From contig JAPKYS010000022.1 in NCBI GenBank assembly GCA_026394195.1, positions 1-53,271 on the forward strand: a stretch of DNA of 53,271 nucleotides, in the 5' to 3' direction. Both the position numbers and the translations under genes were made by a program. The notes under the pieces are model-generated. The model had not been told where the DNA came from, made no database searches, and saw nothing but the letters and a program-made list of their open reading frames with translations. Shown piece after piece: positions 44,332 to 51,687 of the stretch. Each line of letters begins with the position of its first letter. The first letter of the stretch is position 1. Source of the stretch: a bacterium (GTDB lineage Bacteria; Electryoneota; B3-LCP).

Positions 44332-47300
44332 ATGAGATCATATCCCATCGCTCTGGCGGCTGTTCTGCTATTTTCCCAGCTATTATCAGCCGCTCCGCCG
44401 GCAAACCTAGTTATAATCCCTCCGCCGCAATCTGCCGAGTCCGTACCCCAGGGATTCGAATTGTACGCCTGCTTCGACGACGTCTGGGTGGGCGGCATCA
44501 TTGACATCAAGTCGCTTCCGCAGGATGCCCGAGTGCTGGAGAGCTTCCGAGCAGATGCCGGAGACCTGTACATGTTCCTTCTGACAGATCCGGGTGAAGC
44601 TGCTAAGCTCCCTGCAACCATCCGGATGATCTATTCCGGACGGGATAAAGCGCTGCTCCAGTTAAAAACGGACGACTTGCCAACGCTGCCTCCGCTCAGG
44701 GTGCAATGGGTGAAGATAACGCTGACGCCCAAGCGGTTGCCGTTCTATAGCGGCACACTTCCCCCGACCGATGATTTCAGCCCTTTCGTCCCGGAAATGG
44801 TGGCTCAGGTTTCGCAGACGCACTACCTAAGCTATCTCCAGACACTACAGGATTTCGATACCCGCAATTCCAACACCGCCAACTGCGATTCCGCCGCCTT
44901 CTGGATCCTCAGCACCATGCAGGGATTTGGTCTGAACGCCACGCTCGACGCATTCCCACTGAACAATCACACCAAGTACAATGTGATCGGCGAACTGACT
45001 GGCACGCTCTATCCGGATTCCATCGTGCTGATCACGGCGCACTATGACGCTACGATTGGCCAGCCCGGCAGCCCAGAACCCATCGCTCCGGGTGCGGACG
45101 ACAATGCCTCAGGGACCGCCTGCGTGCTGGAATGCGCCCGCATCCTCTCGATATACAGCTTTGAAAAGACCGTCCGCTTCGTGGCATTCTGCGGTGAAGA
45201 GCAGGGATTGGTGGGCAGCATCCATTACGTGACCGAACTCGCCCTTGCCGGGGCGCATGTTGCCGGATCTTTCAATTTTGATATGATCGCAGCGACCGAA
45301 GGATCGCCGCCTTACGGCTTGCGTATTTCACCCGACAACAACCCCCTGTCGCAGGCGATGGCGTACAAGTTGGTCGAGGCTGCCAATACCTTCACGCCTG
45401 GCATCATTCAGCCTAACTACATGGTCACCCCCGGTTCTGCATCATCGGATCATTACCCCTTCTGGGTTTTCGGGTATCCCGCCACGTTCACCATCCACAC
45501 CGCCAATTATCCTTACTACCACACCCTTGGCGATACAATCGGGAACTGCGACGTCCCCTGGGCTGTCAACGTGACTAAGATTGCTCTGGCGTCGTTGGCG
45601 GATTGGGCGGAGCCGATATCCGGTATCACCGAGATCAGCGGCAGCATCAGCGGAACGCTTACTCCGCTGCATAATCCCTATATGGTAGTGGATACGCTCT
45701 ATATACCTCAAGATTCGTCGCTGACCATCGAAGCCGGCGTGAATTTGCTGTTTGATGGACGCTACCCCTTCCAAATCAGGCAAAACGCCCGGCTCCAAGT
45801 CCTCGGCACGGTGCTGCAACCGGTGACCCTGACGGCGTTCAACCAGGCCGAAGGCTGGGGCGGATTGCGCTTTAGCAACTCTGCGGATGAGTGTCAACTG
45901 ACGCACTGCGTCATCAAGTACGCCAAACCGGACGCTGCACAGGGGGATTCCCTCGGTGGGGGCGTATCGCTGGATGGCGTCAATGCCGGCCTCGAAAACG
46001 TCCTGATTTTCAACTGTGAGGCGGTAAAGGGTGGAGCGGTGGCTTGCTTGAATGGTTCGAGTGCACTGATCCGCAACTGCACGTTCGCGGACAACCAGGC
46101 GGATTTTGGCAGCGCTCTCTACAGCCGAAATTCCAGCCCGCAGGTCAACAGCAGTATTTTCTGGAATGATGGCTGGACGGAGACCTACCTTGAAGGTTCA
46201 GGCAGTCCCAGCGTAGAATTCAGTGACGTGCGAGGAGGGTGGAGTGGGACGGGAAACCTGGACGCCGATCCCCAGTTCGTGAACTCCGCCACCAGCAACT
46301 TCCACCTGCAATCCGTGGTAGGCAGCTATGCCTACGGTGTGTGGCAGCAAGATCCGCAATACAGCCCCTGCATTGACGCGGGAGATCCATCCGCATCTTA
46401 CGCCAATGAACCTGAACCCAACGGCGACCGCATGGATATGGGCATTTACGGCAACACCGACCAGGCGTCCTTGTCGCTGCACGATCCGCATTACGCCTTT
46501 GGAGAAGCTTCAGGGATCTGGACTCAAGCGAATAACCCCATGAATGTGATCGGCAATCTGATCGTACCCCCGGGTGAAACGCTGACCATTGAAGCTGGTT
46601 TGAACGTGATCTTTCAGGGTCTCTGGCGGCTGGACGTCCTCGAAGGCGCCACACTAAACGCGGAGGGCGCCTGGGCAGATTCGATCATATTCACCAGAGC
46701 AAACGCGCCAGACGGGTGGGGCGGCATCAACTTCAACAAGGCAAGCCCCAATTGCCATCTTAGCTATTGCCGCTTTGACTATGCCACCAAGACGATGGGC
46801 GGTGTTATCAATTCCGGAGGGACGATCAACGCCGATTCGACGGATTTCACCATTGAACACTGCTCCTTCAACCATAGCTCGGCTACGAACGGAGGCGCAA
46901 TCTACACCGAAGACAGCGCCATGGAGATTATAAGCTGCAATTTCGAAGCTGATTCTGCCGGATCAGGAGGGGCGATCTACCTGAAGTATAGCAGTGCCAC
47001 GATCCGCGCCTGCCGGATCGACAACTGCACCGCGACCAGCGCTGGTGGTATTTATTACTGGATGTCCAGCGGGGATCTGGAAAACTGCGTGATCACCGAT
47101 AACACTGCAGTGGGATTTGCCGGAGGCGTTTACTGCCTGAACTCACCGGTGGAATTGGGCAATAACACCATCGTGGAGAATACGGCAACCACCAGCGGAG
47201 GATTGCACAGTGTCGGAACCTCGGTGCCCCAGATTATCAACAGTATCTTCTGGGACAACGTCCCATCGCAGTTGAATGCCGGTGGGTCTGTACCCCAAGT

Positions 47301-47853
47301 TACCTACAGCGATATTGCCGGAGGCTGGGTGGGCGAAGGAAATACTGATGCGGATCCGCAGTTCAGCACGGGCGCATTTGGCGCGTACGAACTTGGTGCT
47401 GGATCACCCTGCGTGGATACCGGCAATCCCAATCCGCTCTACAACGATCCGGAAGATCCCGCCAACCCGGGCATGGCGTTGTTGCCCGCCCGAGGTACGC
47501 TGCGTAACGATATGGGAGCTTATGGTGGATCTGGTGCTCAGAGCTGGGTCGGGGTGAGACCTGAGCCGAACTCGGTGTCGAAACCGTCGGTTTTCCGGTT
47601 GGAACCGTGCTATCCCAACCCGTTCAATCCGATCACCAACTTCAGCTTTGATTTACCCCGAGGTAGCCGTGTAACATTGCAGATCTTCGATGTAGCCGGG
47701 CGGCTCGTTGCATCACCAGTGCAGGGCAGCTGGCGTGATACCGGAACTCACCGGGCGACCTTCAATGCATCGAATTTAGCGTCGGGGGTCTACTTCTACC
47801 GCCTCCAGGCAGGAGACTTCACAGCGATCAGGAAAATGGTGATGCTGAAATAA
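44332..47853 (+). CDS. T9SS-exported M28 aminopeptidase with beta-helix repeats
   Basis: Predicted 1173 residues. The ATG at 44332 follows GAGGTCA and opens a signal peptide (SYPIALAAVLLFSQLLSAA); an earlier ATG has no better site. Residues about 130-430 are a peptidase family M28 domain with all zinc ligands visible: TAHYD, GADDNASG, CGEEQGLVGS (catalytic Glu), NFDMI and YYHTLGDT. Then two blocks of parallel beta-helix repeats (about 460-1080; SALIRNCTFADNQADFGSALYSRNSS style), and a type A sorting domain (CYPNPFNPITNFSFDLP ... KMVMLK). It likely trims peptides outside the cell, with the beta-helix binding polysaccharide or surfaces. Confidence 0.9.
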   Translation: MRSYPIALAAVLLFSQLLSAAPPANLVIIPPPQSAESVPQGFELYACFDDVWVGGIIDIKSLPQDARVLESFRADAGDLYMFLLTDPGEAAKLPATIRMIYSGRDKALLQLKTDDLPTLPPLRVQWVKITLTPKRLPFYSGTLPPTDDFSPFVPEMVAQVSQTHYLSYLQTLQDFDTRNSNTANCDSAAFWILSTMQGFGLNATLDAFPLNNHTKYNVIGELTGTLYPDSIVLITAHYDATIGQPGSPEPIAPGADDNASGTACVLECARILSIYSFEKTVRFVAFCGEEQGLVGSIHYVTELALAGAHVAGSFNFDMIAATEGSPPYGLRISPDNNPLSQAMAYKLVEAANTFTPGIIQPNYMVTPGSASSDHYPFWVFGYPATFTIHTANYPYYHTLGDTIGNCDVPWAVNVTKIALASLADWAEPISGITEISGSISGTLTPLHNPYMVVDTLYIPQDSSLTIEAGVNLLFDGRYPFQIRQNARLQVLGTVLQPVTLTAFNQAEGWGGLRFSNSADECQLTHCVIKYAKPDAAQGDSLGGGVSLDGVNAGLENVLIFNCEAVKGGAVACLNGSSALIRNCTFADNQADFGSALYSRNSSPQVNSSIFWNDGWTETYLEGSGSPSVEFSDVRGGWSGTGNLDADPQFVNSATSNFHLQSVVGSYAYGVWQQDPQYSPCIDAGDPSASYANEPEPNGDRMDMGIYGNTDQASLSLHDPHYAFGEASGIWTQANNPMNVIGNLIVPPGETLTIEAGLNVIFQGLWRLDVLEGATLNAEGAWADSIIFTRANAPDGWGGINFNKASPNCHLSYCRFDYATKTMGGVINSGGTINADSTDFTIEHCSFNHSSATNGGAIYTEDSAMEIISCNFEADSAGSGGAIYLKYSSATIRACRIDNCTATSAGGIYYWMSSGDLENCVITDNTAVGFAGGVYCLNSPVELGNNTIVENTATTSGGLHSVGTSVPQIINSIFWDNVPSQLNAGGSVPQVTYSDIAGGWVGEGNTDADPQFSTGAFGAYELGAGSPCVDTGNPNPLYNDPEDPANPGMALLPARGTLRNDMGAYGGSGAQSWVGVRPEPNSVSKPSVFRLEPCYPNPFNPITNFSFDLPRGSRVTLQIFDVAGRLVASPVQGSWRDTGTHRATFNASNLASGVYFYRLQAGDFTAIRKMVMLK

Positions 47854-47885
47854 ATCCCTGAACCCTTCAAATCAGATTAATCAGA

Positions 47886-47918
47886 AGCCGGACCCATTAA
47901 CCTGAGTCCGGCTTTTTT
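47886..47918 (+). terminator. Intrinsic terminator after the M28 gene
   Basis: AGCCGGAC pairs with GTCCGGCT across 12 bases, followed by five to six T. 33 bases after the stop. Confidence 0.88.
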
Positions 47919-47973
47919 CTCATCTTTACCTTGCAAGAGAGGTGATTTTGCTTAGTTTTCCGCACGAAACCAT

Positions 47974-48017
47974 CTGTCTTTTAGCAGTAGGTTCTGGGTT
48001 TGATTCCCAGCGGGTGT
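47974..48017 (+). pseudogene. tRNA-Lys-like 3' fragment
   Basis: CTGT-CTTTTAG-CAG resembles a lysine anticodon arm (anticodon TTT) lacking one stem base. GTAGGTT and a proper T arm (CTGGG-TTTGATT-CCCAG) follow, then CGGGTGT as an acceptor 3' strand. No D arm or 5' acceptor strand is found upstream, so this is a fragment. It differs from the two intact tRNA-Lys genes here. Likely an old attachment-site remnant. The rest of the 47854-48241 gap holds two terminators only. Confidence 0.65.
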
Positions 48018-48058
48018 AAACATTTATACGTCAGTAATTTCAGAAGGTTACGGAGGAG

Positions 48059-48085
48059 CCTCGGAGAGTAATTTCGAGGTTTTTT
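48059..48085 (+). terminator. Hairpin with T run after the tRNA fragment
   Basis: CCTCG, an 11-base loop, CGAGG, then six T. It stands 42 bases beyond the tRNA-like fragment, the same order (tRNA end, terminator) as at the two integrase loci. Confidence 0.6.
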
Positions 48086-48241
48086 AGCGTATTTTGTGGC
48101 GGGAACTCTGGAAAAACGCAAGAAATCCATTTCAAAAATATTTTTATTCTCACGAGAAATTGCTTTTAAATTCATGATTTTTTTCGTATATTTATGTGAT
48201 AGTAATAGCGCGTCACTACCAAACATACGACAGGAGCCACT

Positions 48242-51031
48242 TTGAGAAACTTACGAGGTTTAACAGTCGTCGCGCTCATCGCGCTGATGACAGTGCTACA
48301 GCTCCCGGTTCGTGCGAACGAAAAATACCATATGGTCATGGTTCCCAATCCAACCGACCAGATGATTCGCACCATGCAAGAACTGGGTCTTCCGATGGAT
48401 GATGCTCACCAAATCAAGGGGCAGGGGATCGAAATCCCCTTGAGTGAATCGGACCTTGCCCTGCTGACCAACCAGGGTATCCCCTTCCACATCACCAGAT
48501 TTGACCTGGAAAAGTACTATGGGGATATTTGCCGCCTCAACATGCTGAGCATTCCCGGCCAGGTAGATACCGACCCGGTTCACATGAAATATGGATCCAT
48601 GGGTGGGTTTTACAACTGGACCCAGATCGTTGCCGACCTGGATTCCATGCATCTGCTCTACCCCAGCAATTGCGCAACCAAGGTATCGCTTGGTCAGGGC
48701 TGGAACGCCAACCCACTTTGGATGGTGAAGATTTCCAACAGCCCTTCCGCCAACAACGGCAAACCGGAAGGGGAATGGGATGCTACCATCCATTGCCGTG
48801 AACCGGGGAGTTACACCACACTGATGTACGCCATGTGGTGGCTCTTGGAGAACTACGGTACCGATGCTGAAGCCACTTACCTGGTTAACAACCGTCAGCT
48901 CTACTTTGTCCCCATGGTTAATCCCGATGGCTGGCTTTACAACCAGCAGACCAACCCCGGCGGTGGGGGCATGTGGCGCAAGAATCGTCGCTTCAACAAT
49001 CCCAGTTACGGTGTGGATTGCAATCGCAATTTCAGTTACCAGTGGGGCTACGATAACTTTGGTTCCAGCCCCACCCCGTCATCGGAAACCTACCGTGGTC
49101 CCAGCGCGGGTTCTGAACCGGAAACCCAAGCCATAATGAATTTCATCTCTGCTCACAATATCAAGGTTTCCAATAGCATGCACACTTTCGCCGGTGTGAT
49201 GCTCTGTCCCTACGGCTACTCCACAGTACTACCGCCGGTTGCAGATTACAACACCTTCATGGAATATATGAGTGCCAGCACCGCTGCCAGCGGCTATAAT
49301 TTCGGACCGCTGGATTCCCCCATTATGTATGCGGTCAACGGGGGCAGCGTGGACTGGGGTTACCATGATGCGCACTCCATGGCGATGACGGTCGAAGTGG
49401 GTACGGTTGGTTTCTGGCCTTCTATCGGTTACATCATGCCTGATGCGCAAGCTAATCTGCCCGGGTTGCTGTACCAATTCTGGATTGCCGGCGCCAGGTT
49501 GGAAGGCACGGAATTAAACGTATCTGACGGTTATCTGACGCCCGGTCAGACCGATAACTTGGTCGCTACGATTATCAATCAGGGGCAGAGTAGTTCAGAA
49601 CCGTTCACCTACGAACTGACCACCAGCGATCCCTATATCACACTGACGCCCAACGTGGTTTCTTCAGATTCCTTGCTGAAGCGCACCACCACTACCAATT
49701 CGGCTAATCCCTTCGTCGCTCAGGTGGCAGCCAACTGCCCTGTGGGTCACACAGCGACCTTCAACCTGCTGATTCATCAAGGGACGTACACGCGCACCAA
49801 GCCGTATAACCTGATCGTCGGAACGCCCATGACACTGTTCAGCGACGACGCCGAATCAGGCATTACCAATTGGACTGCGACCAGCGGCTGGGGTTTGGCG
49901 ACCAACAACTCGCACAGCCCTACTCACAGCTTCGCAGACTCCCCTACTGGAACTTACAGCAGCAATACGACCCGGTACCTGACACTGAATAATGGCTTGA
50001 GCCTGAGTGGGATCAACACGCCCTGGCTGGAGTTCTACACTCGTTGGGAGATAGAAGCCGGTTACGATTTCGCGCAAGTCGAAGTCTCCATCAATAATGG
50101 CAGCACCTGGACAGCGCTCGGCGGCCTTTACACGAATTTGGGTATCAGTCAAGGTGTGCAGCCTGTGGGTCAACCCATCTACGACGGCGCTCAATACGCC
50201 TGGGTGCGCGAGCACATGGATCTGTCGGCTTACGCCGGCCAGACGAACGTGAAGTTCCGTTTCAAACTACGCTCAGATGGCGGCTTCAACCTGGATGGCT
50301 GGTATGTGGACGACATCAAGGTGTTCGGCTTTACCGGTACGGCTCCGCCGGCGATGGACGTCACCATCACCGCGGTAAACCCACCCATCACCATTCCGGC
50401 TAATGGTGGAAGTTTCCAATACAATATCAACGCTCACAACCTGACCTCCCAGAGCCAGACGTTTTCGATCTGGAACAAAGTGCGTGATGCCGCGAATGTC
50501 TACACGCAGGTGTTCGGACCGGTTACCCGTACCTTGCCGGGGAATGCGAATCCCTCACGTATCCTGACGCAGAATATCGCGGGGAGCATCTCCTCGGGTA
50601 CGTTGCACTACATCAGTTACATCGGAACCTATCCCAGCACAATCCAGGACAGCAGCTTCTTCACCATCACCAAATCGGCGGTGGCGGACGGCGGTCCGTG
50701 GATATCCGAATCCTATGTAAGTGGCGATGTGTTCGATGAGTACGCGGTGAATAGTACTGCCGTTCCCAGCGAATATTCACTGGGACAGAATTACCCGAAC
50801 CCCTTTAACCCTCTGACGTCAATCAGCTTCAGCTTGCCGCAAGCGGAACTCGTGAAGTTGACGGTATTCGACGTGATGGGTCGAGAGGTGGCAACATTGG
50901 TTAATGGAATGCGAGAAGCTGGATTGCACAGCGTCACCTTCGATGCTTCGACCCTGGCGTCAGGAGTCTACCTGTACAAACTCCAGGCAGGTGACTTTAC
51001 AGCGACCAACAAAATGGTTTTACTGAAGTGA
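48242..51031 (+). CDS. T9SS-exported M14 zinc carboxypeptidase
   Basis: 929 residues, TTG start after CAGGAG. Signal peptide LTVVALIALMTVLQLPVRA. Peptidase family M14 domain (about 110-420): zinc ligands in TIHCREPG (H-x-x-E) and MHTFAG, substrate Arg in DCNRNFSYQWG, and catalytic Glu in MTVEVG. These match the carboxypeptidase A/T family in order and spacing. Then a jelly-roll-like segment with a lectin or MAM-like look (WLEFYTRWEIEAGYDFAQVEVS, about 540-700), an Ig-like domain, and the type A sorting domain (NYPNPFNPLTSISFSLP ... NKMVLLK). Secreted protein digestion with the M28 enzyme upstream is plausible. Confidence 0.93.
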   Translation: MRNLRGLTVVALIALMTVLQLPVRANEKYHMVMVPNPTDQMIRTMQELGLPMDDAHQIKGQGIEIPLSESDLALLTNQGIPFHITRFDLEKYYGDICRLNMLSIPGQVDTDPVHMKYGSMGGFYNWTQIVADLDSMHLLYPSNCATKVSLGQGWNANPLWMVKISNSPSANNGKPEGEWDATIHCREPGSYTTLMYAMWWLLENYGTDAEATYLVNNRQLYFVPMVNPDGWLYNQQTNPGGGGMWRKNRRFNNPSYGVDCNRNFSYQWGYDNFGSSPTPSSETYRGPSAGSEPETQAIMNFISAHNIKVSNSMHTFAGVMLCPYGYSTVLPPVADYNTFMEYMSASTAASGYNFGPLDSPIMYAVNGGSVDWGYHDAHSMAMTVEVGTVGFWPSIGYIMPDAQANLPGLLYQFWIAGARLEGTELNVSDGYLTPGQTDNLVATIINQGQSSSEPFTYELTTSDPYITLTPNVVSSDSLLKRTTTTNSANPFVAQVAANCPVGHTATFNLLIHQGTYTRTKPYNLIVGTPMTLFSDDAESGITNWTATSGWGLATNNSHSPTHSFADSPTGTYSSNTTRYLTLNNGLSLSGINTPWLEFYTRWEIEAGYDFAQVEVSINNGSTWTALGGLYTNLGISQGVQPVGQPIYDGAQYAWVREHMDLSAYAGQTNVKFRFKLRSDGGFNLDGWYVDDIKVFGFTGTAPPAMDVTITAVNPPITIPANGGSFQYNINAHNLTSQSQTFSIWNKVRDAANVYTQVFGPVTRTLPGNANPSRILTQNIAGSISSGTLHYISYIGTYPSTIQDSSFFTITKSAVADGGPWISESYVSGDVFDEYAVNSTAVPSEYSLGQNYPNPFNPLTSISFSLPQAELVKLTVFDVMGREVATLVNGMREAGLHSVTFDASTLASGVYLYKLQAGDFTATNKMVLLK

Positions 51032-51038
51032 CACTAAT

Positions 51039-51122
51039 GCTTGTCATTCCGGCTGGTCCGGAATCAGACAAGCATTGAGAGCTGATCGTCAGATTCTGGA
51101 CGTTGCCAGAATGACGATCAGC
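51039..51122. repeat. Two long bulged hairpins
   Basis: 51039-51073: GCTTGTC-ATTCCGG pairs with CCGGAAT-(CA)-GACAAGC, 14 bp with a two-base bulge. 51081-51122: GCTGATCGTC-(AG)-ATTCTGG pairs with CCAGAAT-GACGATCAGC, 17 bp with a two-base bulge. The two share the same design (long arm, CC/GG-type tip, AG or CA bulge), so they may be two members of one palindromic repeat family. Confidence 0.75.
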
Positions 51123-51135
51123 AGGATAAAACAAA

Positions 51136-51164
51136 AGGGCGATCCCACGCGGGTCGCCCTTTTT
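51136..51164 (+). terminator. Bidirectional terminator between the M14 gene and arsC
   Basis: AGGGCGA-(T)-CCC pairs with GGG-TCGCCCT, loop ACGC, then TTTT. The minus-strand reading is followed by a T-rich stretch, so it can serve both convergent genes. Confidence 0.85.
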
Positions 51165-51181
51165 ATTATGCCGATTTTTTG

Positions 51182-51610
51182 CTACGAAGGTTTATTCACA
51201 CCGAATTCTTTGATGATCATCGCTTTGATCTCATCGCGGATCTTTTCAAAGACCAGCAGCTGCTGATCCGGAGTACCGGTTGCGGAAGCTGGGTCTTGCA
51301 GCGACCAGTGCTTGTTGGCGATCCCGGCGGGCAGGTAAGGGCAGGTGGCGCGAGCCAGATCGCAGACGGTGATGACGATATCGAAGCTCCGACCGGAAAA
51401 CTGATCTATGATCTTGGATTGATGGGTGGAAATATCAATGCCGATGCGCTGCATGGCTTCGACGGCGAGCGGGTGCACACGGGTCTTTTCCGTTCCGGCA
51501 GAGTACGCTTCAAATCGGTCGCCATAGAGGTGATTCAGCAGCCCTTCAGCCATCTGGCTGCGGGCGGAATTGTGCGTGCATACGAAGAGAACGGTGGTTT
51601 TAGCGGGCAT
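51182..51610 (-). CDS. arsC: Thioredoxin-type arsenate reductase (ArsC)
   Basis: 142 residues. The start at 51610 (MPAKTTVLFV) follows AGGA by eight bases; a GTG 24 bases upstream is less likely. Low-molecular-weight phosphatase fold: P-loop VCTHNSARSQMAEG near residue 12, then the second and third cysteines in TVCDLARATCPYLP, with LQDPASATG near the end. The three cysteines fit the thioredoxin-coupled reductase, which turns arsenate into arsenite for export. A protein tyrosine phosphatase of the same fold would lack the cysteine pair. No arsenite pump or ArsR is seen here. Confidence 0.9.
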   Translation of the reverse strand: MPAKTTVLFVCTHNSARSQMAEGLLNHLYGDRFEAYSAGTEKTRVHPLAVEAMQRIGIDISTHQSKIIDQFSGRSFDIVITVCDLARATCPYLPAGIANKHWSLQDPASATGTPDQQLLVFEKIRDEIKAMIIKEFGVNKPS

Positions 51611-51632
51611 GTGTTTATCCTGGTATTCAGAC

Positions 51633-51661
51633 ACAGGGCGGATCTATCGGATCCGCCCTGT
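51633..51661. repeat. Perfect 12-bp hairpin between arsC and the last T9SS gene
   Basis: ACAGGGCGGATC, loop TATCG, GATCCGCCCTGT. No T run on either strand, so it is not a standard terminator; it could stabilise an mRNA end or be another member of the palindrome family. Confidence 0.6.
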
Positions 51662-51687
51662 TGTTACTGACTGCTGACAGCTGAGTG

